From Chondrus crispus (taxonomy: Eukaryota > Rhodophyta > Florideophyceae > Gigartinales > Gigartinaceae), in assembly GCF_000350225.1 (NCBI RefSeq), contig NW_005179370.1, positions 1-53,351 of the forward strand: a DNA stretch of 53,351 nucleotides. The letters run 5' to 3'. The notes under the pieces were generated by a model that had not been told where the DNA came from, ran no database searches, and saw nothing but the letters and a program-made list of their open reading frames with translations. The stretch's first letter is position 1; every line of letters starts with the position of its first letter. Both the position numbers and the translations under genes were made by a program. Shown piece after piece: positions 8,770-19,780 of the stretch.

Positions 8770-10008
8770 TACAGGTTGTTTGTTTCATATCTCTGTCGCA
8801 TTGTCACCCTGCCGGCGGCACTTGATCCGCCGGTGTGGTCATCCTGCGGCGGATATACTGTAACCAGCTGTCTCAAATTCGTGCATGAGCCCCATTCAAG
8901 ACGGCGACGCGCTCAGAGAGCGGTCCACGCGGGGATCACTACAGTACTGTACTGTACTCGATACCTCATTGTCCTTTGCCGGCTGCTTCGGGTACTGTAA
9001 ATTACTTGGCCCCTCAGCATATCACGTCGGTCATGATTCCCATGTACAGCACACACACCTCTGACACGCACACATGTGTCACAGGTGGCACTTGGACAGG
9101 CAGCGCCTCCGTCCCTCCGCCGCCGCCTCTTAAATATCCTAGAGCCATGACCGCGCTACCCAAGGGTACAAGTTAGTGTCTATCGGACCATTGTCCTCAT
9201 GTGAAGACAGTATTTGTCCTATTTTATTCTTGACTTCCGCTTCTCGGACAAGAAGGAAAATGATACCCCCGCCACAGTACTTGACTTCTGACTCGTGACC
9301 AGAAAGAACTTTGTGAGAATTGCATGTTCTCGGTGGTCACTTTTTGATATGTCTGGAATAGAAGCTTTTTTAAACCACCCTAACACCGCATGTAAAATAA
9401 CTTCGAAACCAAAAACGCCAGTTCCAAAAACGCAACTTGGCACTCAATCAGCGCTGTATTCTTAAGCTTTTTGCGCATTCATATCGCTGCTATACCGTTG
9501 TTCTGCAAGATGCTATTGTCGAAAACAAGCACGATAAGGAAATAGTGCCCAAGGTAGATTTTTGAATATTCAATTTAATTTATATACTTTGCAAAAAAGA
9601 GCTGTCCTCATACAGTATGAGGACATTAGTGAGTTTACGCAAATGAAAATTCTGTCAGAATTCTGCACAGCTTGTGCGTACACGTGTGCAACGATTTTGC
9701 GCGCAGTGCAACTCCTCATATTTGTCTGATAGATTACGCTAGCGCATCTCGCATCGAGGTTGTGAGTAGCAGCACCAACCCTCACCATGTCCCAAAAGAA
9801 CTTCAAACTCACGACATGCACCGCTCGTGCTGCCGTCTACGGCAGCCTGCTTCCTCCTGTAGGCAAGCGATATCTTAACCGCCACATACACCCCTCTTCT
9901 TTCTCCAGATCGCCCACACTTTTAGCGCTTGCCATCGAACATGACATCTGGACTGAGCAGTGCGACAAACTGCTCGACTGGTCTTAACGTATCGCAGCAA
10001 CTGATTTT
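8770..10008. other. Gene-poor, AT-richer stretch upstream of a transposase relic
   Basis: No recognisable coding region. At 9786-9987 a frame reading MSQKNFKLTTCTARAAVYGSLL could be the N-terminus of the downstream transposase, since it ends just before it. Nothing in it is diagnostic. No terminal inverted repeat could be assigned. Confidence 0.4.
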
Positions 10009-10977
10009 ATGTTTAGCTTTAATCGCTTCAGCGACAGAGAGGCTCTGCGGCACTTCAGGTTTCGGATCGTCGACGTGTGTTCGTTGGTGCTGGTTCTCGG
10101 CTGGCCGTCTAACCAGTCTCTGACAAAGCGAAATCGATATGCAGTTCACCCGATCCTAGCCACCTGCATAATTCTACGTCGCATGGCTGTGCCGGATCGG
10201 TGGGAGGACATTTGCGATATATTTGGCAAGCACCCCTCCCAGCTCTCTGAGATCTTCTGGGAGGGTATGCATCATTTTATGTCGGCTGCTGGTCACCTCT
10301 TCTTAGCCCTGTACCACAGAGCTATATAGAAACACGGGCAGGACCATTTAGCGACGGGATTAGCGAGTGCGGCGCGGCTCTAAAAACTGTATTGGGTTTG
10401 TGGACGGCACTGTTCTCAATGTTGCTCGTCCTAGCGGTTATATGAAGCAGCTCGTTGTTTATAACGGCGACAAGCGCAAACACGCTCTGAAGTACCAGGC
10501 CGTTACTACACCTGACGGGATGACACTACATGCCTACGGACCTGTAGAAGGGAGGCGCCATGACTGGTTCATGTTTTCATGCAGTGGGATTGAGAGCAAC
10601 TTCGGCAGCATTCTACAGGTCAATGGGGAGCATTATGTTTGTTTGGAGATTCCGGTTACAATTGTAGAAATTTCATGGAAGTGCCCTTCGAAGGAAGCAA
10701 TCTGAACGTTAACCAGAGGGCGTTCAATGCGTCCATGTCGAAGGTCAGGGTCACAGTGGAATGGATATTTAAAGAAGTTAAACTGTAATTCCCGGTATGT
10801 GACACAAAACGGAAGATGAAACTTGGCGAATCGCCGGTTGGCCTCTTTTATCTTGGCACTATGCTCATTTGCAACCTACACAATTCCTGCTACCCCAATC
10901 AAATCTCACGTTTCTTCGGTGTCACTCCTCCTTCGCTTCAACAGTACATCGAAGCTCGCACCTTGTTAGTTTCTTGA
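10009..10977 (+). pseudogene. PIF/Harbinger DDE transposase, broken
   Basis: The first segment (10009-10329) has the N-terminal signature of the HARBI1/DDE_Tnp4-type family: LRRMAVPDRWEDICDIFGKHPSQLSEIFWE. A stop and a +1 shift follow. The second segment (10367-10705) carries the catalytic start: GFVDGTVLNVARP (first Asp), YNGDKRKHALKYQAV, PDGMTLHAYGPVEGRRHDW (second conserved Asp region). A third, shifted part (about 10715-10977) reads FNASMSKVRVTVEWIFKE (position of the catalytic Glu) and ends with IEARTLLVS. The order of motifs is that of a full transposase, but at least two frame breaks and stops make it inactive. The target-site duplication and terminal repeats were not found. It may be related to the Myb/SANT-like ORF at 13584-14318. 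Confidence 0.88.
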
Positions 10978-11594
10978 CTAAAAGGTGCGAGATTCGACGA
11001 TAGGTGTAGATATTGATACGGAGAGGCGGTGTTTGGCGATAAGAGGAAGCTGTAAAGGTAGTAGAGACTTGAAGCAGAAAAGAGGAAGCGGGAAGGTGGG
11101 GGAGGAGACGGGTAAATGAGGATGCAGTGGATGCCATGGTTTTTGATGATGCGGGCCGTCCGACTGAGTGTATTGTTTCGTGATAAAAGTAGTACCAGAA
11201 TTTACTTTCAACTATATATGCGATTGAAGCACAAGGCACGCGATTCAGGTTGTGTGTGAAGGACCCCAGGGCAAATCGAGGGATATGCCCTACAGCCGTA
11301 GTTACGGCCTATGAGTGGGTGTGTAGCGCATGCGGAAGGAAGGTGGGTGGAGGAGATTCTTCTGCCATATTACGGTACCCTAAAAATTCAAGTCGGCATG
11401 AACTTCAGGGGTGATGTGTATGGATGTCAAGTGGCGGACTCCGGGGCAGAAGTAGCAGTTGTCACTCAATATGGAGAGAAGGAGACGAAGATGGTTCGAT
11501 TAGAAGGCGAGTTTGAAACAGAGAGCCAGGGCCCAGCGGACCTTGAAGCAAGCAGGCGCGAAAGGGGTGGGCGTTTGAGGGCATAACTTCGGAT
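10978..11594. other. No supported gene
   Basis: A 91-codon + frame at 11311-11586 (reading YYGTLKIQVGMNFRGDVYGCQVADSG, split here as two runs: YYGTLKIQVGMNF and RGDVYGCQVADSG) lies just upstream of the WD40 fragment. It could be a decayed part of the same gene, but no domain is recognisable. Confidence 0.3.
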
Positions 11595-11942
11595 GTGCAT
11601 TGGAAGTGTTACATCAGAAGCGACTGCAGAAAACCCGAGAGTGACGAGAGCTGCCTGCACAGGTTTATTGAGAGGATGGGTTATGTTGTTGTCAGATGTG
11701 AAGACGGGATGTTAAGACTGTGGAGTAAATCGGAGAGAAAAGCACTGAGAAGTTTCCGCGGTCATAGGGCGGGAGTGAATTGCGTTGCGATGAGTGGGGA
11801 CGGAAGACGTGTGGTATCTAGATCGTGGGACGCGAACGTGCAGGTGTGGGACGTGGAGATGGGAGGACAAGTCGGGGACGCAATAGTTGGACACACGGGT
11901 CCGGTAGTTAGCGTTGCGATCAACGGGGACGGATTTGTTATG
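11595..11942 (+). pseudogene. WD40-repeat fragment
   Basis: About two and a half WD40 blades are visible in one frame: DGMLRLWSKSERKALRSF, then GHRAGVNCVAMSGDGRRVVS with SWDANVQVWDVEMGG, then GHTGPVVSVAINGDG. The GH...WD spacing and the SxDxxVxVWD pattern are typical. The homology stops abruptly near 11942, where the sequence turns into C-rich DNA that has a frame on the opposite strand. No further blades follow, whereas a functional propeller needs six or seven. I read it as a truncated copy of a WD40 gene whose partner or function is unknown. A spliced gene with distant exons cannot be excluded, but the abrupt composition change argues for a rearrangement junction. Confidence 0.7.
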
Positions 11943-12282
11943 AATGCCGGAGAAACCACCACGCCCTGCCCCCCACATGCGTCTCCCCTGTCTTCCGTCT
12001 CGAGCCTATGTAATTCGTGCACGCTTCCAATCTGGACCCCGTGCAGTCCCCGCGCAGCCTCTTCCTGCGCCCCTCGCACGCGGGGCCTTTGGTCTTGGCC
12101 CGCCCGTTTTTCCGGAAGCCCTCGCCGTCGCAGATGACAAACCTCCAGTACCCCATCCCTGCGCCCACGGCGCACGCCTTGCGCGGCGCCTTCTGCGCCC
12201 ACACCGCCATCAGCGTCGCGCCGACGGCCGCGGCGGCCACTTCGCCCGTCACGGGCTCCAGCGCAAACGAGACCATCGACAT
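11938..12282 (-). CDS. Uncertain ORF, GC-rich, possible membrane segment
   Basis: The frame starts at an ATG (12282) reading MSMVSFALEPVTGEVAAAAV. It has a short hydrophobic stretch (residues about 16-28), then a basic Cys-containing tail ending near the WD40 junction. GC content resembles host genes. I recognise no family. The opposite strand also carries a long open frame over the same bases, so this may be chance. It is listed because it abuts the WD40 break and might be part of the rearranged gene there. Confidence 0.2.
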   Translation of the reverse strand: MSMVSFALEPVTGEVAAAAVGATLMAVWAQKAPRKACAVGAGMGYWRFVICDGEGFRKNGRAKTKGPACEGRRKRLRGDCTGSRLEACTNYIGSRRKTGETHVGGRAWWFLRHS

Positions 12283-13583
12283 CTTGCGCCAGGGTGTGCG
12301 CACCGTGCAGCAGAGCCAGCCCTGCGCCTGTCCTCGTGGTGTGGCTGAGGGGTGTACGCGTATCTACTTTCGCAGGCCCCGCAGCTGGCCTTGGCTTGGC
12401 GCATGCCGGTTTGAGGCAGAGGGTCAGTTGGAGCAGCGCCTCATCGAGCGGTGTTCGTTGCGTTGTTGGGCTCGGCGTGCTCTCCCCAGGCGCTGCCTCG
12501 TCCAACCGCCGCGGGACAAGTGTCCTAATTCAGTCCGGGGCATTGCTGGACGCGGCGGGCGGAATCTGGCGTCCAATCTGGCGTCCATCGTGCATACAAA
12601 AAACCGTGTGTGTCTGTACGTGCAGCTGATCTGATTGGTGTGCTCTGTGGAAGCCGCCGTTCTGATCGGTGGGCCTAATAGTGACGTAAAAGTTTCCAGA
12701 TGTGTCGTTCCGCTGCAAATCCAAATTTTGGGCATAAATTCCGCAGGCCATTTGAAAATTCTGCATCAACTCAGAAGGTATAGCGGCAGCTGCGGGGGGA
12801 AAGGGACTGTCACTGGGAGGGGCGAGTGGGCGCGGGCGGCAGCGCCTTCGCGAGCGGCGCACGCGGTGGGGGACGACAGGGGCCGCGGACGGGGCGCGGG
12901 AGGTGAGCGCTTAGCGCGGGGCGCAGGGGCCGGAAAGTGACCGGGCGGGAAGGGGGTGGCGAAGAGCGACGGCGCGGACCGCTTGCGCTGCAGGGGCGAT
13001 GAACGCGGAAGGCGGTCGCTGCGAGCCGGCCGGTGAATCAGTTGGGGGGCAGGAGGACGTGGGCGGGCGCGTGGGGGAGGGAAGCCGGGGCCGGGTGGCA
13101 GTGCTGGGCGGAAGCACCTCGAGAGGGGTGAAGGGTGAGGGGTGAGGGCGGGAGGTGTCGGGGCCCGGGGGCATGCCGGAAGCTGAAAGCAGAAGCTGAG
13201 GGTGGTGGTGGCATGGGGGCGTGGGAGAAGTCGAGGGCGGCTGTGGTATATAGAGGGGGGGCGTGGGGGATGTCGAGGGCGGTGGTGACATGAAGGACGG
13301 AGGGACTGCTGGTAGGGATATGGCTATGGGCAACGTGGGAGGCCGTGGGCGGCTGCGGCGTGTGGTGGGCTCCGTGATAGGGATTGACGGCACAGCTTTG
13401 CGACGAGTGCGGAATGTAGACATGTAGGACGGAGAGAGGGAACTCTCACTTGATACTGACAGGAAATAGTCTTTCACCTCTACCGTCAACCTGAAGGGCG
13501 AAATGAGCTGGGATCCGTGCGCCTAGTGCGCCCGAAGCCCTCTTTTAAAACACGAAAACCACCACAGACAGCCTACCGCTACC
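12283..13583. other. Gene-poor; strongly G-rich top strand (about 12790-13270)
   Basis: The top strand from 12790 to 13270 is G-rich, giving a proline-rich minus-strand frame (12911-13489) of low complexity (SPPPSTSPTPPLYIP-like repeats). I do not support it as a gene. It resembles the G-rich block at 2330-3080. Confidence 0.45.
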
Positions 13584-14318
13584 TCAGTTCTTGTTTCTGA
13601 GGACATCAAGCATGAGCTCAAATTTCTTAAGCTCTATTTTCTGAGAGTCCTCGCGTTCCTTTCTGCGCTCTATACGTTCCGTCTCGTGTTCTTCATTTTC
13701 AGCTGCCCACTTCTCCTTCCCAAACTTGAGCTGCTCCGTCTCAAGGTTGATATGCGCCATATCTGCATCCTTAAGCTTCTTCGCAAAAACCGACAACCAC
13801 CCGCTTACTCCATAATGCTGCGTTTTACGGCGCTTCTTCGTTCGCTTCTTTGCTTGCTCTCCTTCGCCAGACGCCGTCTCATCCCCATCATCCCCTTCGT
13901 CTTCCGTCCCATCTTCTGAGCTCGTCCGCTGGGACCTAAGAAGCAAGGCCATTTCCACTACCGCCTTACCCAGCCTCTCCTTCTCCTGTTCTTTCTTTTG
14001 CTTTTCCAATCGATCGTTTCCCTTATCGTCAACAAACGACTGCCTTTCCTTCTCCATTTGTGAGAGCAATTGATAAAGATCTCCCATTTCGCCTCCGGCT
14101 ACACCGGATAGACCGGCATTGCGTCTGTCTTCAACCTGGAAGTCGTCTTTTAAACGGTTGTAGCCGTCCTGCACAGCCTTCCATGTGACTTTTTGCTCCA
14201 TATGGGGGTTAAGGTTAACCTTTGCAGCAACCTGTTCGTAGGTTTGCCTTACCGTTCCATACGGAGCAACGTGAGCACGCAGAGCTGCTACCTCCCTCAC
14301 CAAAATCAGGTCTTCCAT
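13584..14318 (-). CDS. Myb/SANT-like DNA-binding protein with coiled coil
   Basis: An intact 244-residue ORF beginning MEDLILVREVAALRAHVAPY. Residues about 5-60 form a trihelix/Myb-SANT-like domain (TYEQVAAKVNLNP, VTWKAVQDGYNRLKDDF). An acidic linker follows (SSEDGTEDEGDDGDETASGE, residues about 133-152), then a basic patch resembling a nuclear signal (KKRTKKRRK). The C-terminus is a long charged coiled coil ending ELKKFELMLDVLRNKN. This layout is shared by stand-alone Myb/SANT-like proteins and by the second ORF of PIF/Harbinger transposons. Harbinger transposase remnants lie 2.6 kb away on the other strand and again at 19781-20940. It may therefore be the preserved accessory protein of a dead element, or a domesticated regulator. 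The Trp pattern of classical Myb is weak. It was chosen from the ATG at 14318, which precedes the first predicted helix. Confidence 0.75.
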   Translation of the reverse strand: MEDLILVREVAALRAHVAPYGTVRQTYEQVAAKVNLNPHMEQKVTWKAVQDGYNRLKDDFQVEDRRNAGLSGVAGGEMGDLYQLLSQMEKERQSFVDDKGNDRLEKQKKEQEKERLGKAVVEMALLLRSQRTSSEDGTEDEGDDGDETASGEGEQAKKRTKKRRKTQHYGVSGWLSVFAKKLKDADMAHINLETEQLKFGKEKWAAENEEHETERIERRKEREDSQKIELKKFELMLDVLRNKN

Positions 14319-14764
14319 TGGAAGATACTTCCCTCTGTGTGCCCTTTTTTCTTGGTTGGTTCATTATTTTCCACAGGTATAACCTCAGCCATGTTTTTGT
14401 GGATGCAGCTGCCCGAAAGTCTCGAGACGCCGGTTGAAGATGGCGCCTTCTCTATAAGAGTCATTGGTGTTTCTTATGTTTCGCGCGAAAACCCAAGACG
14501 GTTGTCCTCAAATGATGACAGAAGTGTCATGAGCAAATAGCCACATTTCAGCTATTTTGCAAACAGGCACGACGCAAATTTCGGGCAACTGAAAGCAGTG
14601 TAATTTTCCTTGCGAGTGATTTGACGGATTTTCACCTCACAAGACGAGGCATAAGCTCTCTAATGTTAGAGTCTTCTCGTGTGCAACGACGCAGAAGCCC
14701 CGGATGGGCCAGTTGAGGTCCAACTAAATAGGGCCGTAACTTAGAGAGCGAAGCACGCGGTGCG
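14319..14764. other. No supported gene; flank of the Myb-like ORF and of the copia LTR
   Basis: Probably holds the promoter of the minus-strand Myb/SANT-like gene, but no clear TATA box is seen. Short frames here have no recognisable motif. Confidence 0.4.
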
Positions 14765-14990
14765 GGACAGACTGTCCTTTCAGACTTTTCCTCCGTCGTT
14801 GCCACCTGACAGTAGTCGACGACGGTGGAGGACAGAATACATATAGGAAGCGAGTAAGTAAAGAGGTGGGACCGATCGTCTACACGATCGGACAGACAAC
14901 TATCACAAAACCTCGACTTCCTCTTATGGTAGTATCACTACGGTTTTAAACAGTTGTCAGCAGTTGCGCATCAAGAAAATCAATTCCCCT
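14765..14990 (+). repeat. Probable 5' LTR region of a copia element
   Basis: Lies just upstream of a copia gag start. It shares GGACAG(A/T)CTGTCCTT with the LTR at the left window edge. It contains a TATA-like ATACATATAGG (14838-14848) and a perfect 8-bp hairpin, CCGATCGT/ACGATCGG, at 14872-14891. A TGGTAGTATC at about 14927 might be the primer-binding site, since it begins TGG and resembles the initiator-Met type site. Exact LTR ends were not resolved, because no second copy is present. Confidence 0.45.
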
Positions 14991-15035
14991 TATCTGCACA
15001 GATAACCTTCACTCTGACCACATTGCATCGCTGAC

Positions 15036-18000
15036 ATGTCATCTAAACAAGATCTGTATCGGATCCCGAAGCTATCCGGCGCGAAGAAATTTATCAACTG
15101 GCGAAGACGTATCAAGGCACAGATTCAACAGAATGACTTCGAGCTTTTGGGGTTTATCGAAAGTCCATCTGAATTAACGAGCTCAAGACAGATGTCCTCT
15201 TGGCAGAAGTCAATGGTCAAAGCCAAAAGTTCTATTGTTCAAATTTTAAAATCTGGACCAATGGCTCAAACGAGTTCCAATTTCGGCGACGATAGTGTCA
15301 CTGCAAAGGAACTTTGGGAAGCCCTCGCCGAGCTCTACACAACATCAAATGAGAAAACAATTCTCAATCTGATGCATGAACTTGAGCAGCTCTAGTTAAA
15401 ATAGCAGGAAGGCTGGGAAGCTCATCTGAATAAGTTTCACAATATTCTTAGTCACTTGGCAGAAATGGATAAGGCAATTCCCGATGCAGAAAAATCTTCG
15501 AAGTTGATTCGTACCATTCCAGAGCACTTTGCCCTATTGGTGATGGTATCTACCAACATGCCGTTTTGAGAACTCGTTAAATGCAGTTCAAACAGAACTT
15601 GCAAGAAAAAGACTCAAACATGTTTCAAAGGCTGGGTTTGCCGTTCCTAGAGCTTCCTTGGCACGACGCAGCACTTACTTCTCAGGAACCAAATCAAAAG
15701 ATTCTTCTCAGGGCTTCAATCCTCATGGAAACGGTGAATATGTCGTCGGCTGGGTCTGTGGCAAGAACAACCACATGTCCAAAGATTGTTATTTCAGAGC
15801 CGACTGGTTAGTGGTGCAAAACAAAGGTCCTGTTCGATCTCAAAGAGGACGTGGACGATCCGTGGGATACAGGCGCCGTCCAAGATCTAGCAGAGGGGGA
15901 CGTTCTAGATTTCCTCAAGCCACATCGTGGATTTCCGGAAAGAGCAACGGGGCAAATTCATTTTACCAGAATCCAAGCAACACCAATAACACGTTTCCAA
16001 CTGAAACACACCACGCTAACGTTAGCGCTATCGCAGAGGACAGGCATGTACCTACGCATCGACAAAGTTTCCATGATTCACAACTATATGAATTCATGGC
16101 AAAAATCAAGTTTACCAGCACTGTTTCAAAATGCAGTTCAAAGAAAGTGGAGTCACTTCTCATCGATTCAGGTGGATCACATCATTTCTTTTTCTCTCGA
16201 TCTGCATTCAAAACTTACATGAAAACGGACACGCTTGAGGTGCAGTTAGCTTCACAAACGTCTGTAATTGTTGGCAAGGGAACTGTTGTGGTGCCAATTG
16301 GTTCAGGAATTAAAGTAGAAGAATATCATGCTCCTTTCTTCCAATCCAACATACTTTCTGTAGGGCTCCATACACGAATACTTCATGTTACGTTCACGAC
16401 GGACCTCGGCCTTGAAAAGGATGTCAGCCAGGGTCTCATTTCGAGAAGAGAATCAAGATCCCCATTGCCAGTAACCAGCATTGGTGCTGTGACTTTTACC
16501 GTTTAAACTGCTCTGTCTCCAGAAATGACTCCTTCAACACGCACTACATACGAATTCAAGTAGAAGGAGCACCGATTCCATGAAATTCGACCACTGCTCT
16601 ACCTCAATGACTTCAAATCTCAAAACAGAATTGATTTGGCGCTGGAAGGGCATGAGAGAACGGGACACAATCATGCTCGAAAATATCTAAAACTGGCATC
16701 TATCTTCCCGGAGGGCCCAAACTTTCCATGTAAAGTCCTGGAAAAGATAATGTGTATCCCTTGTGAGATAGAAAAGGCGAAACGTGCTCCCATCCACCGA
16801 AGCATGCGGGTTTCGTCTCGAAAACTCGAACTTGTATACATAGATATTTCAGGAAAGTCAGCACCCAATCTCTCGGTGGAAGAAGTAACGTGGCTGGATT
16901 TGTTGACGGCTTCACAAGGAAGACAACTGCATTTTCGCCCACGAAAACAGCGACCTATTGAGGTCCTTGGTATTTTTCTAAGAGAACTCCGAAAAGGTGA
17001 TGCACCAGAGATTGTCAAGCATCAGTCTTGATGGTGCTGGAGAAAATGCATCTGCAAAAGTTCGGCATTTCTGCCTCAACAACGGAATCCGGATGGAATT
17101 TTCCTCACTATTTGCTCCTCAAAGCAATGATGTGGCAGAACGAGTCATGCAAAAACTCGGTATGCGATCTTGAGTTTTCCTGTTCTCAAGCAAGTTACTA
17201 ATGGCTCTTTGGGCAGAAGCTATGAGCCATGCAAATTGGCTACGAAATCGTATACCTTCTGAAAGCATCAACTGGAAAATTCCTATCCTTCTTTGGGACA
17301 GCAGTACAAGAATTAACTGGACATACCTACTTTCTGTCAGCCTGGATTTGCATTTTTGTATCTGAGTGCAACGACAGCCGACAGAACGTTCTCGGCAAGG
17401 TCTGCCCACGGGAACTTCGTAGGCTTAGACAGTGACGCGACTCTGTATCGAGTTTTCCTTTCCATACCAAGAAACATTGTCATCACCCGTCTCCAAGGCT
17501 TTCGCACCTGCTCGGAAGACAAGTTGCCTGGCGTTTCATCCCTCCTTGATGGAATCTCGCGACAACAGCTCGAAATACTGTCTTAGCAACGGACGGAAAT
17601 GAATGTGAACTTCTTACGAAAGCATTCATGTCGTACGCTAGCCCGTACAACAATTTATTCAGCCCTCATCAATCATTCTACGCCAAACAAAATCTCCGAG
17701 ATCATCGCCTCCCTCGTAATTTCAGGAGGCCATCAAGTTTAAGGCCTGGTGCGACGCAATCGACCGTGAGTACTCTGCATTGAGGGCTAAGAGTACTTGG
17801 GAGTATGTCCCAACCAACCAAAATATTTCCGCAATACCGCACACTTAGGTATTTCGCCCAAAACCCGGGTTGGAAAATTTCTGTGCCTTTAGCATTAAGG
17901 GCCCTTGCACAAGGCGCGATGTGTGGTGCGAGGATATTTACAGCATCCTGGTGTGGACTTCGATCCAGGACGTTTGTATGCCCCGGTGGCCTCTCACGAA

Positions 18001-18450
18001 GCCAATAGAATCATCCTCGCAACTGCGGCTGCAGAAGGGCTTTTAGTCGAAGGAGAGGATGTGTCAAATGCCTATCTCAATGGGAAAATGGACATTCCGA
18101 TGATTATTAAGGAACCAACTGATTCATCTGGGAACAAAGAACGGCCAGGACATGATTGCTTACTTTTGAAGTCAGTGTACGGCACGAAACAAGCAGGGAA
18201 AATATGGGGCCCTCTTCTCGCCACAACTCTTCCAGATTGGGGCTTTCAACAATCAAAAATTGACCTTCGAGTTTTCATGAACCGTTTTGGCTCAGAAATT
18301 GTAATAGTCGTTATCGTTGTCGACGATATGAAATTTGTGAGCAATTCCAAGCCAATGTTGGAGCACTCGAAGAAAAGACTCGCATTGACATTCGATATTA
18401 AGCACTTTGGAAGTCTTCGAGGTTTTATTGGCAGGGAAGTGAATCAAACT
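15036..18450 (+). pseudogene. Ty1/copia gag-pol, decayed and truncated in RT
   Basis: Gag begins at the ATG 15036 (MSSKQDLYRIPKLSGAKKFI; UBN2-type) and meets a stop at 15393. Further Gag continues in pieces to a zinc knuckle, CGKNNHMSKDC (15757-15789). The protease site LLIDSGGSHHF is at about 16153-16185. The HHCC pre-integrase (GHNHARKYL...CIPCE) begins at 16636, and integrase pieces run to about 17175 (DGAGENASAK, APQSNDVAERV). The region to 17800 is broken by many stops. RT resumes in one frame at 17905-18450 with KARCVVRGYL, the catalytic EDVSNAYLNG (about 18055) and VVDD (18319-18327; YVDD is usual). Homology ends near 18450 at an unrelated LTR fragment, so the RT end, RNase H and 3' LTR are missing. 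The element is dead. Confidence 0.93.
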
Positions 18451-18454
18451 ACAG

Positions 18455-19018
18455 ATCCGGATCGGAGGAGGACGGGCGCACGCGTGGCCCGATCCACGCC
18501 TCGACGCCCCGGAGCAACGCTGGGTGACGTACCATGCCTGACGGGGGGAGGCGGATCTAGGCTCGTTCGCGTGCTTGCGCGTGCTCTGTCCGCTCGCAGT
18601 CTCTCTCAAAGGTAAATAGGCGGAAGTACCTTATAATAAGCGGGCAGGACCAAGATGGAGGGTCCTTGACAAGTCTGTGCTTGTCGCTCCCGTCCGCCGT
18701 CGGCCGGCTCATACTTAATGTACATAGTAATCTATCATAACACTACAGTACCGGGGTACTGTAGTGAACTACCATATTGCGGGTCGGCCTGCACTGTAAC
18801 GTTGTGAGCCGTCGGGGCTGACGGTACCTGTGTACGACACGTACAGTACCCATGTGTGCGCCTGCCTCGAACACGCGTGGACACGTGTGCACGTGTATGC
18901 GCGCCCCCGTACACGTGGGTACACGTGTACATGCGTTGAAGCACTTTAGAGCGTCGGGCCCTACAGTGGCTAATCCAATGTTAATCAAATCTAAATCCCC
19001 CAGGGGGGTTATATTACA
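18455..19018 (-). repeat. Truncated LTR, same family as the solo LTR at 21450-22149, inverted
   Basis: Read on the minus strand it starts TGTAATATAACCCCCC at 19018 and matches 21450 onward of the other copy, including a CACTACAGTACC/GGTACTGTAGTG palindrome (18741-18766), a cluster of four CACGTG sites (18882, 18890, 18912, 18922) and an ATAAGCGGG block. The last part of the LTR (about 130 bp in the other copy) is missing at the 18455 side, where it abuts the broken copia RT. No target-site duplication could be assigned. Sequence divergence between the copies is considerable. Confidence 0.8.
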
Positions 19019-19780
19019 GTGCCTGTAAATCTCGCCTTTCAGTTTGGCGAGGGACTTGTTTTCTGCTGATCGCACAGTTAGTTTTGCATGTCTTTCACGA
19101 AAGCTGACAATTGCTTTATCGCTAATGAGAATATTCTTGAACGTATTTGCTCTGCCATTCGTTCGCAATCTTGGCCACCAAATATTTGAGGTTTGACGTT
19201 GTACAGGTAAAGCCTCTGCGAGCGGCAAGAAAAGAAACATGGTAAAGTTGAATGATCTCCTACTCTTTGGAGAGCACTGTCTTTGCGGCTGGCCAGGCGC
19301 AAAGATGGATATTTCGTCATGATGTTTTTGGTGTTGCCGACTCTCAATTCGTGGACGATCCATTGGAAGCAGTCCGTTGCCTCTAAGATCTCTCTTATGG
19401 AAAGAGAGGTTTTGAGTATGAGATCATATGATTTCCTTCAAACTTTGGACTGCCCATCAATGCGCTCTCGGCGCGCTATTTGACCTGATCTCTGCTGGCG
19501 TAGACAGAGAGGCATTTTGGGGCGGTGATGCACGCAATCTCGAGAGTCGGACGAGAACTACAGTGGATCGGTGGGATATGCGCCGGAAAAGGTGCAGTAT
19601 GTTTGGGATTGGCGGCAATGGGGCGGCTACAGTGCAAAGCGGAATCGGAGCTAATACAACTAAGTTTGATGTTGTTGTATAGAATTGACCCGTGTCCATA
19701 ATTGACCCCTTATGAAAGTGTAGTGGGAGGGCAGTCAGTCTTCCCCGTGTGCTTTGCATGGCCACTAAACATTTTGCGCA
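19019..19780. other. No supported gene between two transposon relics
   Basis: Frames on both strands up to 89 codons show no family motif. A chance or strongly decayed transposon origin is likely given the neighbours. Confidence 0.4.

Noticed and set aside
9786..9987. Intron-like GTAGGC...CTTTCTCCAG within an N-terminal exon of the Harbinger transposase
   Set aside because: Joining at these sites gives an early stop, so the spliced reading is not supported.
12911..13489. 192-codon proline-rich minus-strand frame
   Set aside because: Repetitive PPPSTSPTPP text expected from a G-rich top strand; no motif and no support from context.
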